A DNA stretch of 64,000 nt from Lepidostoma basale (GCA_022606425.2 JAHDVF020000883.1:1054001-1118000), one strand, 5' to 3'. Counted from the stretch's first letter, positions 42,073 through 53,924 are shown. Notes: generated from the letters alone by a model not told the origin. Numbers and translations are program-made.

Positions 42073-42660
42073 GTTGCAACAATTTCCGAAACGTCGGTCG
42101 AGAGAGACGAGTTACGCAGATTTTCACAATTATTGCTACCAAGCGTGAAAATCTACTCTATTAATTGGTAAAAAAAAATTATACTGTAACCTAAATCTAC
42201 ATAACCTAACCTTACTTTGGTTTAATATTTCAGTTACAAGCTAACCTAACCTAATTAATTATTCTGTTTGACATTAAAATGCTGAAAACTTGAACCTAAC
42301 CTAACCATTCTTGTGCAATCAAAAATAACTTAATTGACAAAGAAGACAATCTTCTGATAATGAATTATTATTAATAAAATTTGAACCTAACCTAACATGA
42401 CACTGATTATTCCAATAATAATTGTTCTAACCTTACCTTGTCTAACCCAATATTGTCAGAATTGGGGATATTTTACATTTTAGATAAATTCGTACCAGAC
42501 TTTTGAAACCAAAATTTGACCTAACCTCACATTGAATTGTTCATTTTATTTTTCAAACCTAACCTAATGCTTACTTTAAAGCATTTTTAAATTTCCTTCT
42601 TCTTCCCTTTTTACACGGCCTAAGTGAAATCATTAATCATTGTCCTGTATGATCAATAAA
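42073..42660. repeat. Region rich in short CCTAA tracts
   Basis: AACCTAACC-type 8-12-base tracts recur at ~42190, 42205, 42242, 42294, 42384, 42519 and 42557, separated by AT-rich DNA. Possible polyadenylation signals AATAAA at 42373-42378 and 42653-42658. Confidence 0.7.
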
Positions 42661-43421
42661 GTTTATTTTATAGATATATTTTATAAATGAATAATTAAAT
42701 AAATTATTTATCTATTAAATTCAACCCCGGACGTTGACAGAGTATTATAAAATCAAATTGAATAATATTGTATGAAATTCTCACTTGATGATCTGACGCC
42801 ATCTATTAAAAAAAATTGTAGTATATTTGGTTTGCCCCTTTGCTTGAATGTTTTATTACATAAGACACACAGATGGCACTAATAAAAATAGTTTTTGGTT
42901 TGAGTCTTTGCTAAATGGAACAAATTTAAAACTATTTATTTTCATAGATGGCACTAGCTTGTTACACTGTCATTTTAGTTAGTTTAGATTGATTTAGTGA
43001 TTTTTTGTATATTAATTTTAATTAGGGGTGTTTTTAAGTTGGTCGGCAATTGCCCATGTCCGACTGACTTTAAAACATCCGTAATTAAGTTTACAATTTA
43101 ATTTATTATAATATAAAATTAAGTTATAAAAAAATATTACTATCTAATGTACCTTTAGTTTTTATAAAGTTTTATAAATAATTAAATTTTATTTTTAAAT
43201 TACATATTTTATCATCACGTATCATTTGAGAGTGTAGGCAGAGAGGATAGTCTGCCATGTTCTAATAATCATAACAAATTTTTCATCAAATTTCAAATCA
43301 TCATATTGTCAATACATACAAATATTCCTGATTGAAGCTGGGATCATATGCTATGTTTTCTGCAGTTTTTTCTCTTTTTTTTAATAAATATTTAATTATT
43401 TGGAAAAAAACACGTAACCCC
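42661..43421. other. AT-rich intergenic DNA with a small hairpin
   Basis: An inverted repeat with ~28-bp arms (43018-43045 and 43059-43086; TAATTAGGGGTGTTTT against AAAACATCCGTAATTA) and an RTE 3' scrap at ~43205-43260. Nothing else was recognised. Confidence 0.5.
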
Positions 43422-43965
43422 ATTTCTTCTTCTTCTTCTTCCTCAGCCTATTTCCGTCCACTCCTGGACAAAGGCCACCTCCATTCACTTCCATGTCACT
43501 CTGTCTTGTGCAGACTGCATCCAGGTTATTCCGACGTGTCTGTTCAGATCATCCTTCCACCGTAGTTGCGGTCGCCCTGCACTTCTCTCTGCCGTCTATG
43601 GTCTCCAAGTCAGCAGTCTTCTTGTCCACTTTTCATCTGAGCTTCTGGCTACGTGACCTGCCCATTGCCATTTTAGAGTCGCCACCCGGTGGATGATGTC
43701 AGTGACCTTTGTTTTTTCTCTCACCGTATCATTTCTGACTCTGTCTCTTAGGCTTATTCCTAACATGACTCTTCGGATCACTCGTAGTTTCTCGGCACTT
43801 TGTTTGGACAGTGTAACAGTTTCAAGACCATAAGTACCAACTGGCAGAACGCAGGCTTCATAGACTTTTCGTTTCAGGTTGATCGGTATTTTCCGGTTTT
43901 TAAGGATGTAACTCATGTTTCCGAAAGCTGCCCAGCTTAGTCCAATTCTTATTTTTTTTACCCCA
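43422..43965 (-). mobile_element. Type E LINE, 3' end
   Basis: The minus strand encodes [73 protein letters not shown]. The tail reads TTCTTCTTCTTCTTCCTC at ~43427. It retains more 5' sequence than most type E copies here. Confidence 0.88.
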
Positions 43966-44084
43966 TTTAAGATCAAATAATAAAATTTTGAAATTCAGGA
44001 TATTAATTTATTGTTTTCCGAAGTGCCATTGTGATTTTTGTATGGCTGTCACAATTACTTCTGGAAAGATAATATTTCTAAACT

Positions 44085-44320
44085 ATACATCTCTACAGCA
44101 TTTATTCTACTCTCATCCTCTTTCTGCCAGTTCCATGTTTCACTTCCATGCATCAGGGTTGGTATTAAAACTCCACTGTGGACAGGGAATTTTCCTTTCA
44201 TTGATAAATTTTTGTTTCCGATAACGCTTTTTAAATCTACATTCGCTTTGTTACCCGCACCAACCCTTCTCTAAATGTCACTATCCGTTCGGTCATCCAC
44301 CGTGAATATGCTAGACAGAC
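44085..44320 (-). mobile_element. RTE-B LINE internal fragment
   Basis: Minus-strand equivalent of the MAVHSGVLIPTLM...ETW and VGAGNKANVDLK blocks of the RTE-B protein. Confidence 0.75.
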
Positions 44321-44324
44321 CTTA

Positions 44325-44830
44325 TCGTCTCATTTCTGATTCGATCTCTGAGGGTTCTGACCGATGGAGTGTAGGATCTGCATTTCTGCTACTCTGAAAA
44401 GGTTCTTAATCTTATTGGTATCGGCTCTGACTTTTATTCCATACGTCATGATGGGGCGGGCGCATGCCTTGTATATCTTGACTTTGCTTTCAGTTAGCAT
44501 GTATCTGTTTTTCCGTATGGTGTCGCGCAAGCAGCCAGCCACGGCTGTTGCTTTGTTGGTTTGCGCTCGCACCTCGCCATATAGGTCACTGTAGCTACCG
44601 ATCTCTATGCCTAGGTAAATGAATCGCATGACTTGCTCAATAGGTGTGTTATCAATGATCAGTCATCTGAGCGGATCTGTTGATATCGTAAGGCACTTCG
44701 TTTTACTGGAAGAAATCGTCATGTTATATTTTTTAGATGCCTTTCTATTTGTGTTCTTATATCCTGACTGCGGTCCCTTTCATCATTTAGCCAACAGCCT
44801 GGGTATTTGTATTGATTGACCTTTTCTAGC
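44325..44830 (-). mobile_element. RTE-like LINE (type J) fragment
   Basis: The minus strand encodes MRFIYLGIEIGSYSDLYGEV, AQTNKATAVAGCLRD, KVKIYKACARPIMTYGIKVR and a MQILHSI block. Related to type D but distinct. The part beyond 44640 is weak. Confidence 0.75.
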
Positions 44831-45540
44831 TTCTATAACCATTTGTATAAATAAGTATAAGCCATGTCAGGTCCCCTAACGTTGGCGATCACTGCAACAA
44901 AGGCATCTCTGTCCTGCGCCACTTGGAACAGGTTCTGAACTCTTGTAATTCCTGTCCACAGTTTAATGTTCCACAGCCAGGACAGCTACCTTCTACTAAC
45001 TCCCCGATATCACTACACTTTACCCATTAATATCAATCGAAGGAGGTGGTATTTTTCTCCCCTTATCACATGACCCAAATACGAGACCTTTATAATTTTC
45101 ACACTCGACAACAGCTCTCTATTGGCTCTGGCTCTCTGTAGTACGGTCCACGGTATATGGAGAATTATGCGGTATATCCACATCTCAAACGCTTCCAACC
45201 TGTTCATTACATTCACTTTTAGAGTCCAGATTTCGCAGCCATATAGTAGAACAGACTATATTTAACACTTAATCATTCTTTGTCTAAGTTTCAAGTTAAG
45301 ATTATCATTGCAAAAGAAGGTTGTTATTTTATTAAATGCAGCTCGTGCAACTTCAATTCTGCATTTTATTTCAATGTCCGGGTCAAGCGCTTTAGTGATA
45401 ATGCTGCCAAGGTATTTAAATTGGTCGACCATTTCAACATTCGCACCATTCAGTTGCAGAGTGGATGAAGAATAGTTAAGTCGTCCAAATATCGTCCATT
45501 TGGTCTTCTTAATGTTGATTTTCAAGCCCAAATCCTATAC

Positions 45541-46850
45541 TAATGTGTAAAGGCAACAAGCCGTAACTTAAGTTGCGGCTGTTTGGCATAACACGGCTCA
45601 AAGCATTCTTATAACTGGCCTCTATCATATACAATCACAGATCTTTCTCTATCTCTTTCCTTTACTGAGATATTCACTATCCCAATAGCCGCAAAATTGT
45701 ATGAATTTGATACATGTTTTGGCAAAAAGCATCATTTTAAGTTGCTGCTTTTTACCACGGCACAGCCAAAACTTGCCGCCTTTTGCTGCGACACATTATG
45801 TATCCTGGCAATGCGACGGTCTAGCTAATATGTGGCGGCAAAACACATTTTCTTTAATAATATGAAGCTTACTATACTTTTATGGCAAAAACACGCCTTA
45901 ATCATTTCTAAGAACTGTATTCTTACTTTTAAAACTTAGTTTGCATAAGAAAACTTATTTTAAATGATAAAATATAGCAAAAACCGAAATAAAACTAACT
46001 AACTAACTAACTAACCATCCACCATCTCCCCGAAGGGGTAGGCAGAAAGAATGGACTGCCACACTTTTCTTTCCTGACATATTTCTCTCGATTCCTCAAC
46101 ATTCATACATCGTGTTATGCACGCGCGTCGATTTCTCTGACTCCTCACATGGCCGACATTCAATATTTGATTTATTTGATCGTGCCACGTTTCCCTCGGT
46201 CTTCCTCTATTTCTGGTTCCATTTACATCATTAACATATAATTTTTTTACCATTCTTTCTTCATTCATTCTTTCCATATGTCCAAACCATGTTAATGATC
46301 CTTTCATTATTTTGTTCATGACACCATCATTCGCACCGCATTCACTTCTTATATTTTCATTCGACACTCTATCATACACAGAGTATCCACACTTTCTTCT
46401 AAGAGATCTCATTTCAACTGCATTTATTCTACTTTCATCCTTCTTTTGCCAGTTCCATGCTTCGCTTCCATACATAAGGGTCGGTAGAAGAACACCATTG
46501 TGCACTGCCATTCTAGCTTTTTTTGATAGGTTTTTGTTTGCGATGGCAACTTTAAGTGCACTATTCACTTTGTTGCCTGCCCCAACCCTTCTTTCAATAT
46601 CCCTCTCCACTGTAAACATACTACCTAAATACACGAACTCAACTACTTGCTCCAAATTTTCACCATTCACGCTAATGTTGCAGTCTGTCGTGGTTTCTTC
46701 CTTTTCAAAAATCATTACCTTGGACTTATTAACATTCATCATCAGATCATTTCGCATGCATACCTCATACATACAATTCACCAAAACTATAAACCCGTTT
46801 ATCTCAAAACTACTCTTTTTAACTTGCGGCTATTTGCCTTTGCACGTAAG
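45541..46850. mobile_element. DNA transposon remnant with ~29-bp inverted ends
   Basis: The left end TAATGTGTAAAGGCAACAAG and the reversed right end TACGTGCAAAGGCAAATAG match over ~29 bp with several mismatches. TATAC flanks both sides (45536-45540 and 46851-46855). Without the nested RTE-A copy it would be ~0.5 kb. Superfamily not assigned. Confidence 0.6.
46000..46796 (-). mobile_element. RTE-A LINE, 3' third with long open frame
   Basis: A minus-strand frame of 257 codons (46784-46011) runs from just after YADD (MVNCMYEVCMRNDLMMNVNK) to the C terminus, with the tail reading CTAACTAACTAACTAACC on the plus strand. The last residues are altered (FGEMVDG). It is inserted in the DNA element above; AAAACTA flanks it on both sides. 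Confidence 0.9.
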
Positions 46851-46945
46851 TATACTATCAGCTTAAATAAATGTCTTCAGCATACCTGATATTATGAACA
46901 GTAACTCCATTAACCTTCACTCCCAGGCTGGAGTTTTCAATAAAT

Positions 46946-48215
46946 AAATATATACATATTTTTATTATATAGACAATAAAATATTATATGACAAATGTAT
47001 GATGTTGACTCTTAAAAAAAAAATATATAAATATTTTATATCGTTCTAAAAATGATTTAAAAATAATGTATTTTTCTAAACATATATACAGTTCATTCTG
47101 CCCAATGAATTGTTTCTGTTAAAATTATATACATTTTTCTATGCCATATTTATTTCTATGGCTATAAATAAATATGGCATATGAAAAATTAATTATATCT
47201 AAAATATTGACCATATAAAAAACATATTTTTAATATTAATATTTCACTTGTAATTTAAAGTTTTAATATATTGTGATGTTACTGACATTTTTAGTTAATT
47301 TTTTGTAGTCTAAGGTAAAAAATGTTTGACTCTAAAAGACAAGGGTTCTATCCTGAATTTTTAAATCGGATTTTTTATTTATGATACTTAAGATAACATT
47401 AAAAAAAATGTGTATTTCTCAAACAATGGTGAAAAATGTTTGACATATGTTTCTGAACACTTAATAACTTAAATTTAACACGTAATTAAAAATATATAGA
47501 AAATTGACATTGACAGTTGGTTGAGTGTGGTTTGGTCGCGGGCTTCTCCAATAAAACTGGAGTTTTTAGGCGTATAAGTGATTTTTTAAAAATGTTTATA
47601 TGTTTAAAACAGTACTTTGTGGTTCGTTACCTCGTATACGTGTTGGGTGTGTCCTGTTGGATGAGCAAATTATAATATTGACCTTTGTTTAAAACATCGT
47701 CAACTAGTGGACAAAATTTATATATAAATGATCCATGTGTGAATAATCCTGGCCAATACGCATCTTGCCATCCCAAAATAATATTTGATTGTGAAAATTT
47801 ATACCTTTGTGCTGTTTTGGTGGTGAAAAATATAATTACATTGTTTATGTGAAGTGTTTTGACAGGTGCCAAATTGGTTTTCATAATTTTATTTTTCGAA
47901 CGTTTATGTACATTTGTTCCGATGTCTATTTGAAAAATTCTTTTGATTCATATTGAAGTGCTTGCTGGAAATTAAACTATTTAAAGTGCCTAACTAACTA
48001 AAATTTTATTAATATAACGGTGGTAGCGGAAGAAACAAACTTTTAATGAAAGGATATTATCTTAGAAAATAGCTTATGTGTTATAACTTTTTTTTTATGT
48101 GTTATATTTTGTTATTTTTATTTTATGATTTATTTTATTTTATTTATTTATTTATTTTATATAATTGAATTTTATTTAAGATATAGTTTGTAAATGATTT
48201 AGCATTTAAGTGTGT
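46946..48215. other. AT-rich intergenic DNA
   Basis: Simple-sequence-like AT-rich DNA with no convincing gene. An open frame at 47884-47627 (minus) has no recognisable domain. Confidence 0.5.
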
Positions 48216-51200
48216 GCGGGTGATGCCTACTGGTGGCGATGAGGTCCGCAACCCATCACACCGCATCTCCCGCAGGGGCGAACAGAGAAGGGTGGAGTGC
48301 CGCATCGGTACATGGAATATAAGGGGAGGTATGGAAGGAAAGTTGAATGAGATGTGTGCAGAAATGGATAAAAAGTGTTTAGATGTTTTATGTGTGACTG
48401 AATGTATGATGAAAGAGTGTGGTTCCTTGGAGCATGCGGATAAGCTTGTTCTGTGGTCAGGTGTGCCGAATGACCACAGAGCATGCCAAGGCGTGGCGGC
48501 GGTGCTAGCTCCAAGGATGGTAGAATGTATGAAAGGTTATAAATGTGTTAGCCCAAGACTCATGTGGATTCGCTTCAAGATCGGGTTAACAAGAGTTTTC
48601 CTTTTAATTGGATACGCCCCTGGTAACAACGAAAATGAGGCGAGTAAAGATGAGTTTTGGGACAAAGTGAGAGAGACATTGGTGTGTAAGAGTGAAAACG
48701 AAAGATTGATAATAGCAGGTGATATGAACGGTTGGGTGGGAATCCGTAGGAGTGGGTACGAGGAATGTCTGGGTACGTTTGGTGATAGACGAATAAATGA
48801 TAATGGAAGGAGACTGCTTGAGTTGTGTATAGAATGGGGTCTCTTTGTATCAAATACCATCTTCGATCATAAGAGAATCCATCTCTATACTTGGGAAAGA
48901 GGATTTGAAAGGTCCATTATAGATTACGTCATTGTAGACTCTAGATTACGGGCGGATACTGTTGATTCAAGGGTCTTCAGGGGAGCCGAACTGGAAACGG
49001 ATCATTTTTAGTAGTGGCAAAAGTGATCTTATTCCGGGGATGGCGAACCAGAAGAAGCAAAACAGTAGCCGCACCGACTAGAGTCAAAGTTGAAAAACTG
49101 CAAAACAATGACGTAAGAAATAATTTCGTAAGAAAAGTGAAAGATAGATTGAGTGAGCGGGATGTAAGTGAGTTGAGTATTGACGAGACCTGGAAATACT
49201 TGAAGGAGAGTTTGTGTGAATCAGCGAAAGAATCGTGTGGTGTGTGTGTACAAGGAAGAAGGAAAGGGGATGCATGGTGGAATGATGACGTAAAGATTGC
49301 TGTTAAAGAGAAGAAAGATGCTTGGTTGAATATGTTGTCGATAAATAAGAATGACAGAGTTAAGTATGAAGAGCAAAAGATTTGTATAAGGTATGCAAGA
49401 AGAGAGTGAAGTCGGTAGTGAAAGCGCGGAAAGAAAAGCTGAAGGAGGAAGAAGGGCTCAAAATGACAAACAACTTCCAAGCAAATTTAAAAATGTTTTG
49501 GAAAGAAGTTAAAAAAGCCCGAAATCCTCCTGATAGTGGATGTGTGAAAGCAATTTTAGACAACGAGGGAAGAATGTTAACGGAGAGTAAGATCATACAA
49601 GAAAGATGGATGGAATATTTTAAGGAGATGTATGGCGGTGATACAAGTGTGATCGAAAATATGACAGCTAGTGCGAGTGCAGGACCTATGAATGATAATA
49701 TTGAAAAAATAAGTACGAATGAGATGAAAAGATCCGTGAGTGCAATGAAAAGTGGAAAAGCTGTTGGGTTTGATTGTATTGCCATAGACTTTATTAAAAG
49801 CGGTGGCGAAGTGGTTTCTACATGGTTATGTAAGTTATTTAACCAGTGCTTGGAGGAGGGATATACGCCGCTAGACTGGAGGAGAGCAGTAATTATGCCC
49901 CTGTACAAAGGAAAAGGATCGCGTATGGAATGTGGAAACCACAGAGCTATTAGTCTTTTGAGTGTCGTTGGTAAAGTCTATGGCAGAATTTTAATAGAAA
50001 GAGTAAGAAAATTGACGAGTGACAAAGTTTGGGATGTGCAAGGTGCCTTTATGAATGGCAGAGGATGTATGGATCAAATTTTTGGACTTCGTACATTGAC
50101 AGAGAAGTTTCTGGCCAAAAATCGCAAACTTTTCTGTGCATTTGTCGACTTACAAAAAGCATATGATTACGTTAATAGAGAAAAGTTGTGGAAAATATTG
50201 TCTGAATATGGAATAAGTACAAAACTGATCACGGCAATTAAGTCGCTATACACGGAAAGCACTGCTAGTGTCAGAGTAAATGGAGATCTTACAGCCTGGT
50301 TTGATATCAATAAAGGTGTCAAACAAGGTTGCGTAATGTCCCCGTGGTTATTTAATCTGTATATGGACAATTGTATGAGAGAGCTGAAAGGGTTGGATGT
50401 AGGTGCCAAAATGAGCGGAGTGTCAGTAAGCTGTCTCTTGTATGCGGATGACGCTGTCCTACTTGCTGACAACGAGCATGAACTACAAGTCCTGGTGAAT
50501 TGTATGTATGAGGTATGCATGCGAAATGATCTGATGATGAATGTTAATAAGTCCAAGGTAATGATTTTGAAAAGGAAGAAACCATGACAGTCTGCAACAT
50601 TAGCGTGAATGGTGAAAATTTGGAGCAAGTAGTTGAGTTCGTGTATTTAGGTAGTATGTTTACAAGAGATGGGCGAGTGGAGAGGGATATTGAAAGAAGG
50701 GTTGGGGCAGGCAACAAAGTGAATGGTGCACTTAAAGTTGTCATCGCAAACAAAAACCTATCCAAAAAAGCTAGAATGGCAGTGCACAATGGTGTTCTTC
50801 TACCGACCCTCATGTATGGAAGCGAAGCATGGAACTGGCAAAGGAAGGATGAAAGTAGAATAAATGCAGTAGAAATGAGATCTCTTAGACGAATGTGTGG
50901 ATATTCTGTGTATGATAGAGTGTCGAATGAAAATATAAGAAGTGAATGCGGTGCGAATGATGGTGTCATGAACAAAATAATGAAAGGATCATTAAGATGG
51001 TTTGGACATATGGAAAGAATGAATGAAGAAAGAATGGTAAAAAAATTATATGTTAATGATGTAAATGGTACCAGAAATAGAGGAAGACCAAGGAAAACGT
51101 GGCACGATCAAATAAATCAAATATTGAATGTCGACCATGTGAGGAGTCAGAGAAATCGACGCGCGTGCATGACACGATGTATGAATGTTGAGGAAGCGAG

Positions 51201-51300
51201 AGAAATATGTCAGGAAAGAAAGGTGTGGCAGTCCATTCTTTCTGCCTACCCCTTCGGGGAGACGGCGTGATGGTTAGTTAGTTAGTTAGTTAGTTAGTTA
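48216..51300 (+). mobile_element. RTE-A LINE, copy A2 (full length)
   Basis: Starts GCGGGTGATGCCTACTGG, the same 5' end as the mini-RTE elements, and ends in (GTTA)n at 51272-51300. It is ~3.08 kb and nearly identical to A1. Bases 48250-48305 and 51223-51275 are inverted copies of each other. The only ATG that opens the ORF is at 48223, so the 5' UTR is almost absent. No clear target duplication was found. Confidence 0.95.
48223..51273 (+). pseudogene. RTE-A endonuclease/reverse transcriptase with three frameshifts
   Basis: The ORF opens at ATG 48223 ([18 protein letters not shown]...) and would span ~1,016 codons. Same domain order as in A1: endonuclease (GTWNIRGG, GDMNGW, IDYVIVDSR, TDHF), reverse transcriptase (FVDLQKAYDYV, GVKQGCVMSPW, YADD at 50441-50452) and basic C terminus ([10 protein letters not shown]). 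Breaks relative to A1 are single-base losses near 49005 (T run), 49370 (GAAAG to GAAG) and 50567 (T run); the site broken in A1 is intact here. Each lesion alone prevents a full-length protein. Confidence 0.93.
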
Positions 51301-51342
51301 TTTTATGCAAGTGACATATTTCACCTGGTAGGCCTACAGAAT

Positions 51343-51745
51343 TCTTCTTCTTCTTCCTCAGCCTATTCCCGTCCACTCCTGGACAAAGGCCTCCTCCATT
51401 TGCTTCCATGTCATTCTGTCCTGTGCAGACTGCATCCAGGTTATTCCGATGTGTTGCGGTCGCCCTGCACTTCTCTTCGCCGTCCACGGTCTCCAAGTCA
51501 GCAGTCTTCTTGTCCACTTTTCATCTGAGCTTTTGGCTACGTGACTTACCCATTGCCATTTTAGAGTCGCCACCCGGTGGATGATGTCAGTGACCTTTGT
51601 TTTTTCTCTCACCGTATCGTTTCTGACTCTGTCTCTTAGGCTTATTTCTAACCTTTCTCTTTCCATGGCTCTTTGGGTCACTCGTAGTTTCTCGGCACTT
51701 TTTTTGAACTTGTAACAATTTCAAGACCATAAGTACCAACTGGCA
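51343..51745 (-). mobile_element. Type E LINE, 3' end
   Basis: The minus strand encodes [56 protein letters not shown] and a broken W..MEEAFVQEWT end. The tail reads TTCTTCTTCTTCCTC at ~51343. Confidence 0.85.
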
Positions 51746-52605
51746 GATATTTAATTTATGTTTTAAGTGTGATCATTAGTAAGTTTAAAAAAAAAAAACA
51801 GATAATTGAATTAATATATATATTCAAATCTTCTTCTTCCCCTTTTCATAGAACATTCTTCCCTCTATTTGCCGATCACCCTAGTTTCTATCCTTTAAAA
51901 ACTCGGTTCACGTAATCAGAAATAAGTTTCAACTTTTAATATAACATTTTTTTCATAATTAAAAATACTAAATTGCTCTAATTTGGTTTTCTACACTACT
52001 GTCATACAACAATAATCAGAACAAAATTCAAAATTAGATTCAGAATTAGAACAAAGTTCAAAGAAGTATTCTTTTCTCACTCTCTTGTATTCAAAGTATT
52101 CTTGTACTCTTTCTTGATGACAACCGAGTTTTTGATTATTTAAATTATGATACTGCTCCAAATATATATATATATATATATTTTTATTTATTTATGTTTT
52201 TGGGGATCAGTTTTAATTATTTTACTTCATATAAAACATATAATATAATGGATTATTATTGTAGTTATATTTAAGTTATAAAATGATTTGTTTTTAAGAG
52301 GTATTTATGAAATTGTGGACCAATGTAAGTTTTTCAAATTTTTTTAAGTAAATTATTTTTTAATAAAAATATGTTTGTTTTATTTCCCGTGCAAGTCTGA
52401 TATATAAAAAAAACACATACAAATGTATGCCTCGGAGACCTAAACTATCTATTTATTTATTTATTTAATTTATTTTAATAAAAATCACGAACATTACGGA
52501 CATATTTCCAGATCTTTTGCAGACATGATGAGAATTTAAAAGAGAAGCATAAAAAAATTAAAATAAAAATAAGCTTAAGAATAAGAAATAATCATAACAA
52601 TGATA
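51746..52605. other. AT-rich DNA with microsatellites
   Basis: (AT)n at ~52162-52180 and (TTTA)n at ~52450-52470. No gene recognised. Confidence 0.6.
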
Positions 52606-52609
52606 TTGC

Positions 52610-52720
52610 ATCCCTGAGGCAACTCACACTAACACGAAATATATTGACCTCCGAGGCGATCCGATTAAGCAATAAGATTGCCCTACCCACAGGCATAACC
52701 ATTGGCAGGTTGGTTCATCT
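52610..52720 (-). mobile_element. LINE M fragment
   Basis: Minus-strand [15 protein letters not shown] and SEVNIFR, close to the copy at 35215. Confidence 0.7.
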
Positions 52721-52734
52721 AATGTGATGAAACG

Positions 52735-52980
52735 AAATTAAACAGCTTAAAAAGGAAAATGTTTCGTAGAATCAATGGACACATTATGATGGTTATACAT
52801 GGAGAAGGAAATACAACAAGAAGCTCTACGATCTATACCAGGACGTCAGCGTGGTTGAGGTGTCTTGGTATTAAAATAATGGATTATGCTGGCTAGGTAA
52901 AATAGTGTCTGGATGGAGTCGACAAAGACAGGGAAACATGGCATGACCAAATTAATAAAAATTTTAAGGTTGGTCACAAT
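52735..52980 (+). mobile_element. RTE-family LINE scraps
   Basis: 52760-52870 resembles a LINE C-terminal stretch, and 52915-52980 (AGTCGACAAAGACAGGG, GGCATGACCAAATTAAT) resembles the [12 protein letters not shown] region of RTE-B. Confidence 0.5.
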
Positions 52981-52984
52981 AATT

Positions 52985-53120
52985 TTATGATATTTATATG
53001 GCCGAGCCATAGAGGGCTCCCTCCGCTTACCCGAAGCTGTTATAGGCGCAGTGGCGCCTATAACAGCTTCACTCGTGCACTCCCTAGGCCCGTCCCCCGT
53101 CCATGTGGGACTTACGTAAA
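52985..53120. repeat. Repeat X with a perfect 17-bp hairpin
   Basis: GAAGCTGTTATAGGCGC (53033-53049), loop AGTG, and the exact inverse (53054-53070). The surrounding CCGAGCC and GGCCCGTCCCCCGTCC blocks recur in part at 5090 and 53690. Confidence 0.75.
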
Positions 53121-53199
53121 AAAAAATAATAGTAAAAACAACAACAACAAACCATCATGCCTTCAAATCAGCGTTGATGTCCAACCTGGGACACAATAT

Positions 53200-53670
53200 T
53201 CGATTGGACTGAGAAAACCAAACCACAGAGCTCAAGAGGAGATTTGGACTAAGCTGGGCAGCTTTTGAAAAAATGAGTAACATTTAAAAAACTGGAAAAT
53301 ACAGATCAATCTGAAGAGAAAAGTTTATGAAGCATGTGTGCTCCCAGTTACTTCTTATGGCCTTGAAACTGTAACATTGTCCGAACAAAGTGCCGAGAAA
53401 CTACAAGTAACCCAAAAAGCCATGGAAAGAGCCTAAGCCTAAGAGACAGAGTCAGAAATGATACGGTGAGAGAAAAAACAAAGGTCACTGACATCATCCA
53501 CCAGGTAGCGATTTTTAAATGGCAATGGACAGGTCACATAGCCAGAAGCTCGGACAAAAAATGGACAAGAAGACTGAAAGAGAAGTGCAGGATGACTGCA
53601 ACTACGGTGGAACGATGACGGAGGTCTTTGTCAAGGAGTGGACGGGAATAGGCTGAAGAAGGAGAAATGT
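53200..53670 (+). mobile_element. Type E LINE, 3' end
   Basis: Plus-strand pieces of [58 protein letters not shown] and a GRPQ-type end, with frameshifts; ends GGCTGAAGAAGGAG. Confidence 0.8.
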
Positions 53671-53689
53671 GGCCTGGAGACCCTTTTAC

Positions 53690-53820
53690 CTTTCGTTTTT
53701 ATAGGAATGTAGCATTACCCAGGGCGGGCCTAGGGATTGTATGAGCAAAGCTGACAAGAGGGCGCCACTGCGTCCTATAACAGCTTCGGTTAAGCGGTGG
53801 GTAACCTCCAATGTCTTTAT
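53690..53820. repeat. Repeat X, diverged copy
   Basis: AGGGCGGGCCTAGGGA, GGCGCCACTGCGTCCTATAA and AGCTTCGGTTAAGCGG match the inverse of the copies at 5090 and 52985. Confidence 0.6.
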
Positions 53821-53924
53821 TTAACTGTATATTTGTTCATTTGTATATGTAGTAACAATCACTGTATGTTACCCTACAATAAATAAATGAGATGTTAGAA
53901 GAATCGATGTGTGTGTATGACTCA

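Larger units (their letters stand above)
44850..46945 (-). mobile_element. RTE-like LINE (type K), split by a DNA transposon
   Basis: 46945-46856 (minus strand) encodes GVKVNGVTVHNIRYAEDIYL, a variant of the reverse-transcriptase catalytic box. After the insertion, 45540-44850 continues with GLKINIKKTKWTIFGR, QFKYLGSIITKALDPDIEIK, LLYGCEIWTLKVNVMNRLEA, and LGHVIRGEKYHLLRLIL. Stops and frameshifts are present. Confidence 0.85.

Noticed and set aside
42661..43421. A second host gene downstream of GCH1
   Set aside because: No conserved protein segment or plausible exon was found on either strand.
45541..46850. Firm superfamily assignment of the DNA element
   Set aside because: The inverted ends and 5-7-bp flank fit more than one superfamily, and no transposase remains.
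47627..47884. 85-codon minus-strand frame
   Set aside because: AT-rich DNA with no domain or homologous copy in the window.
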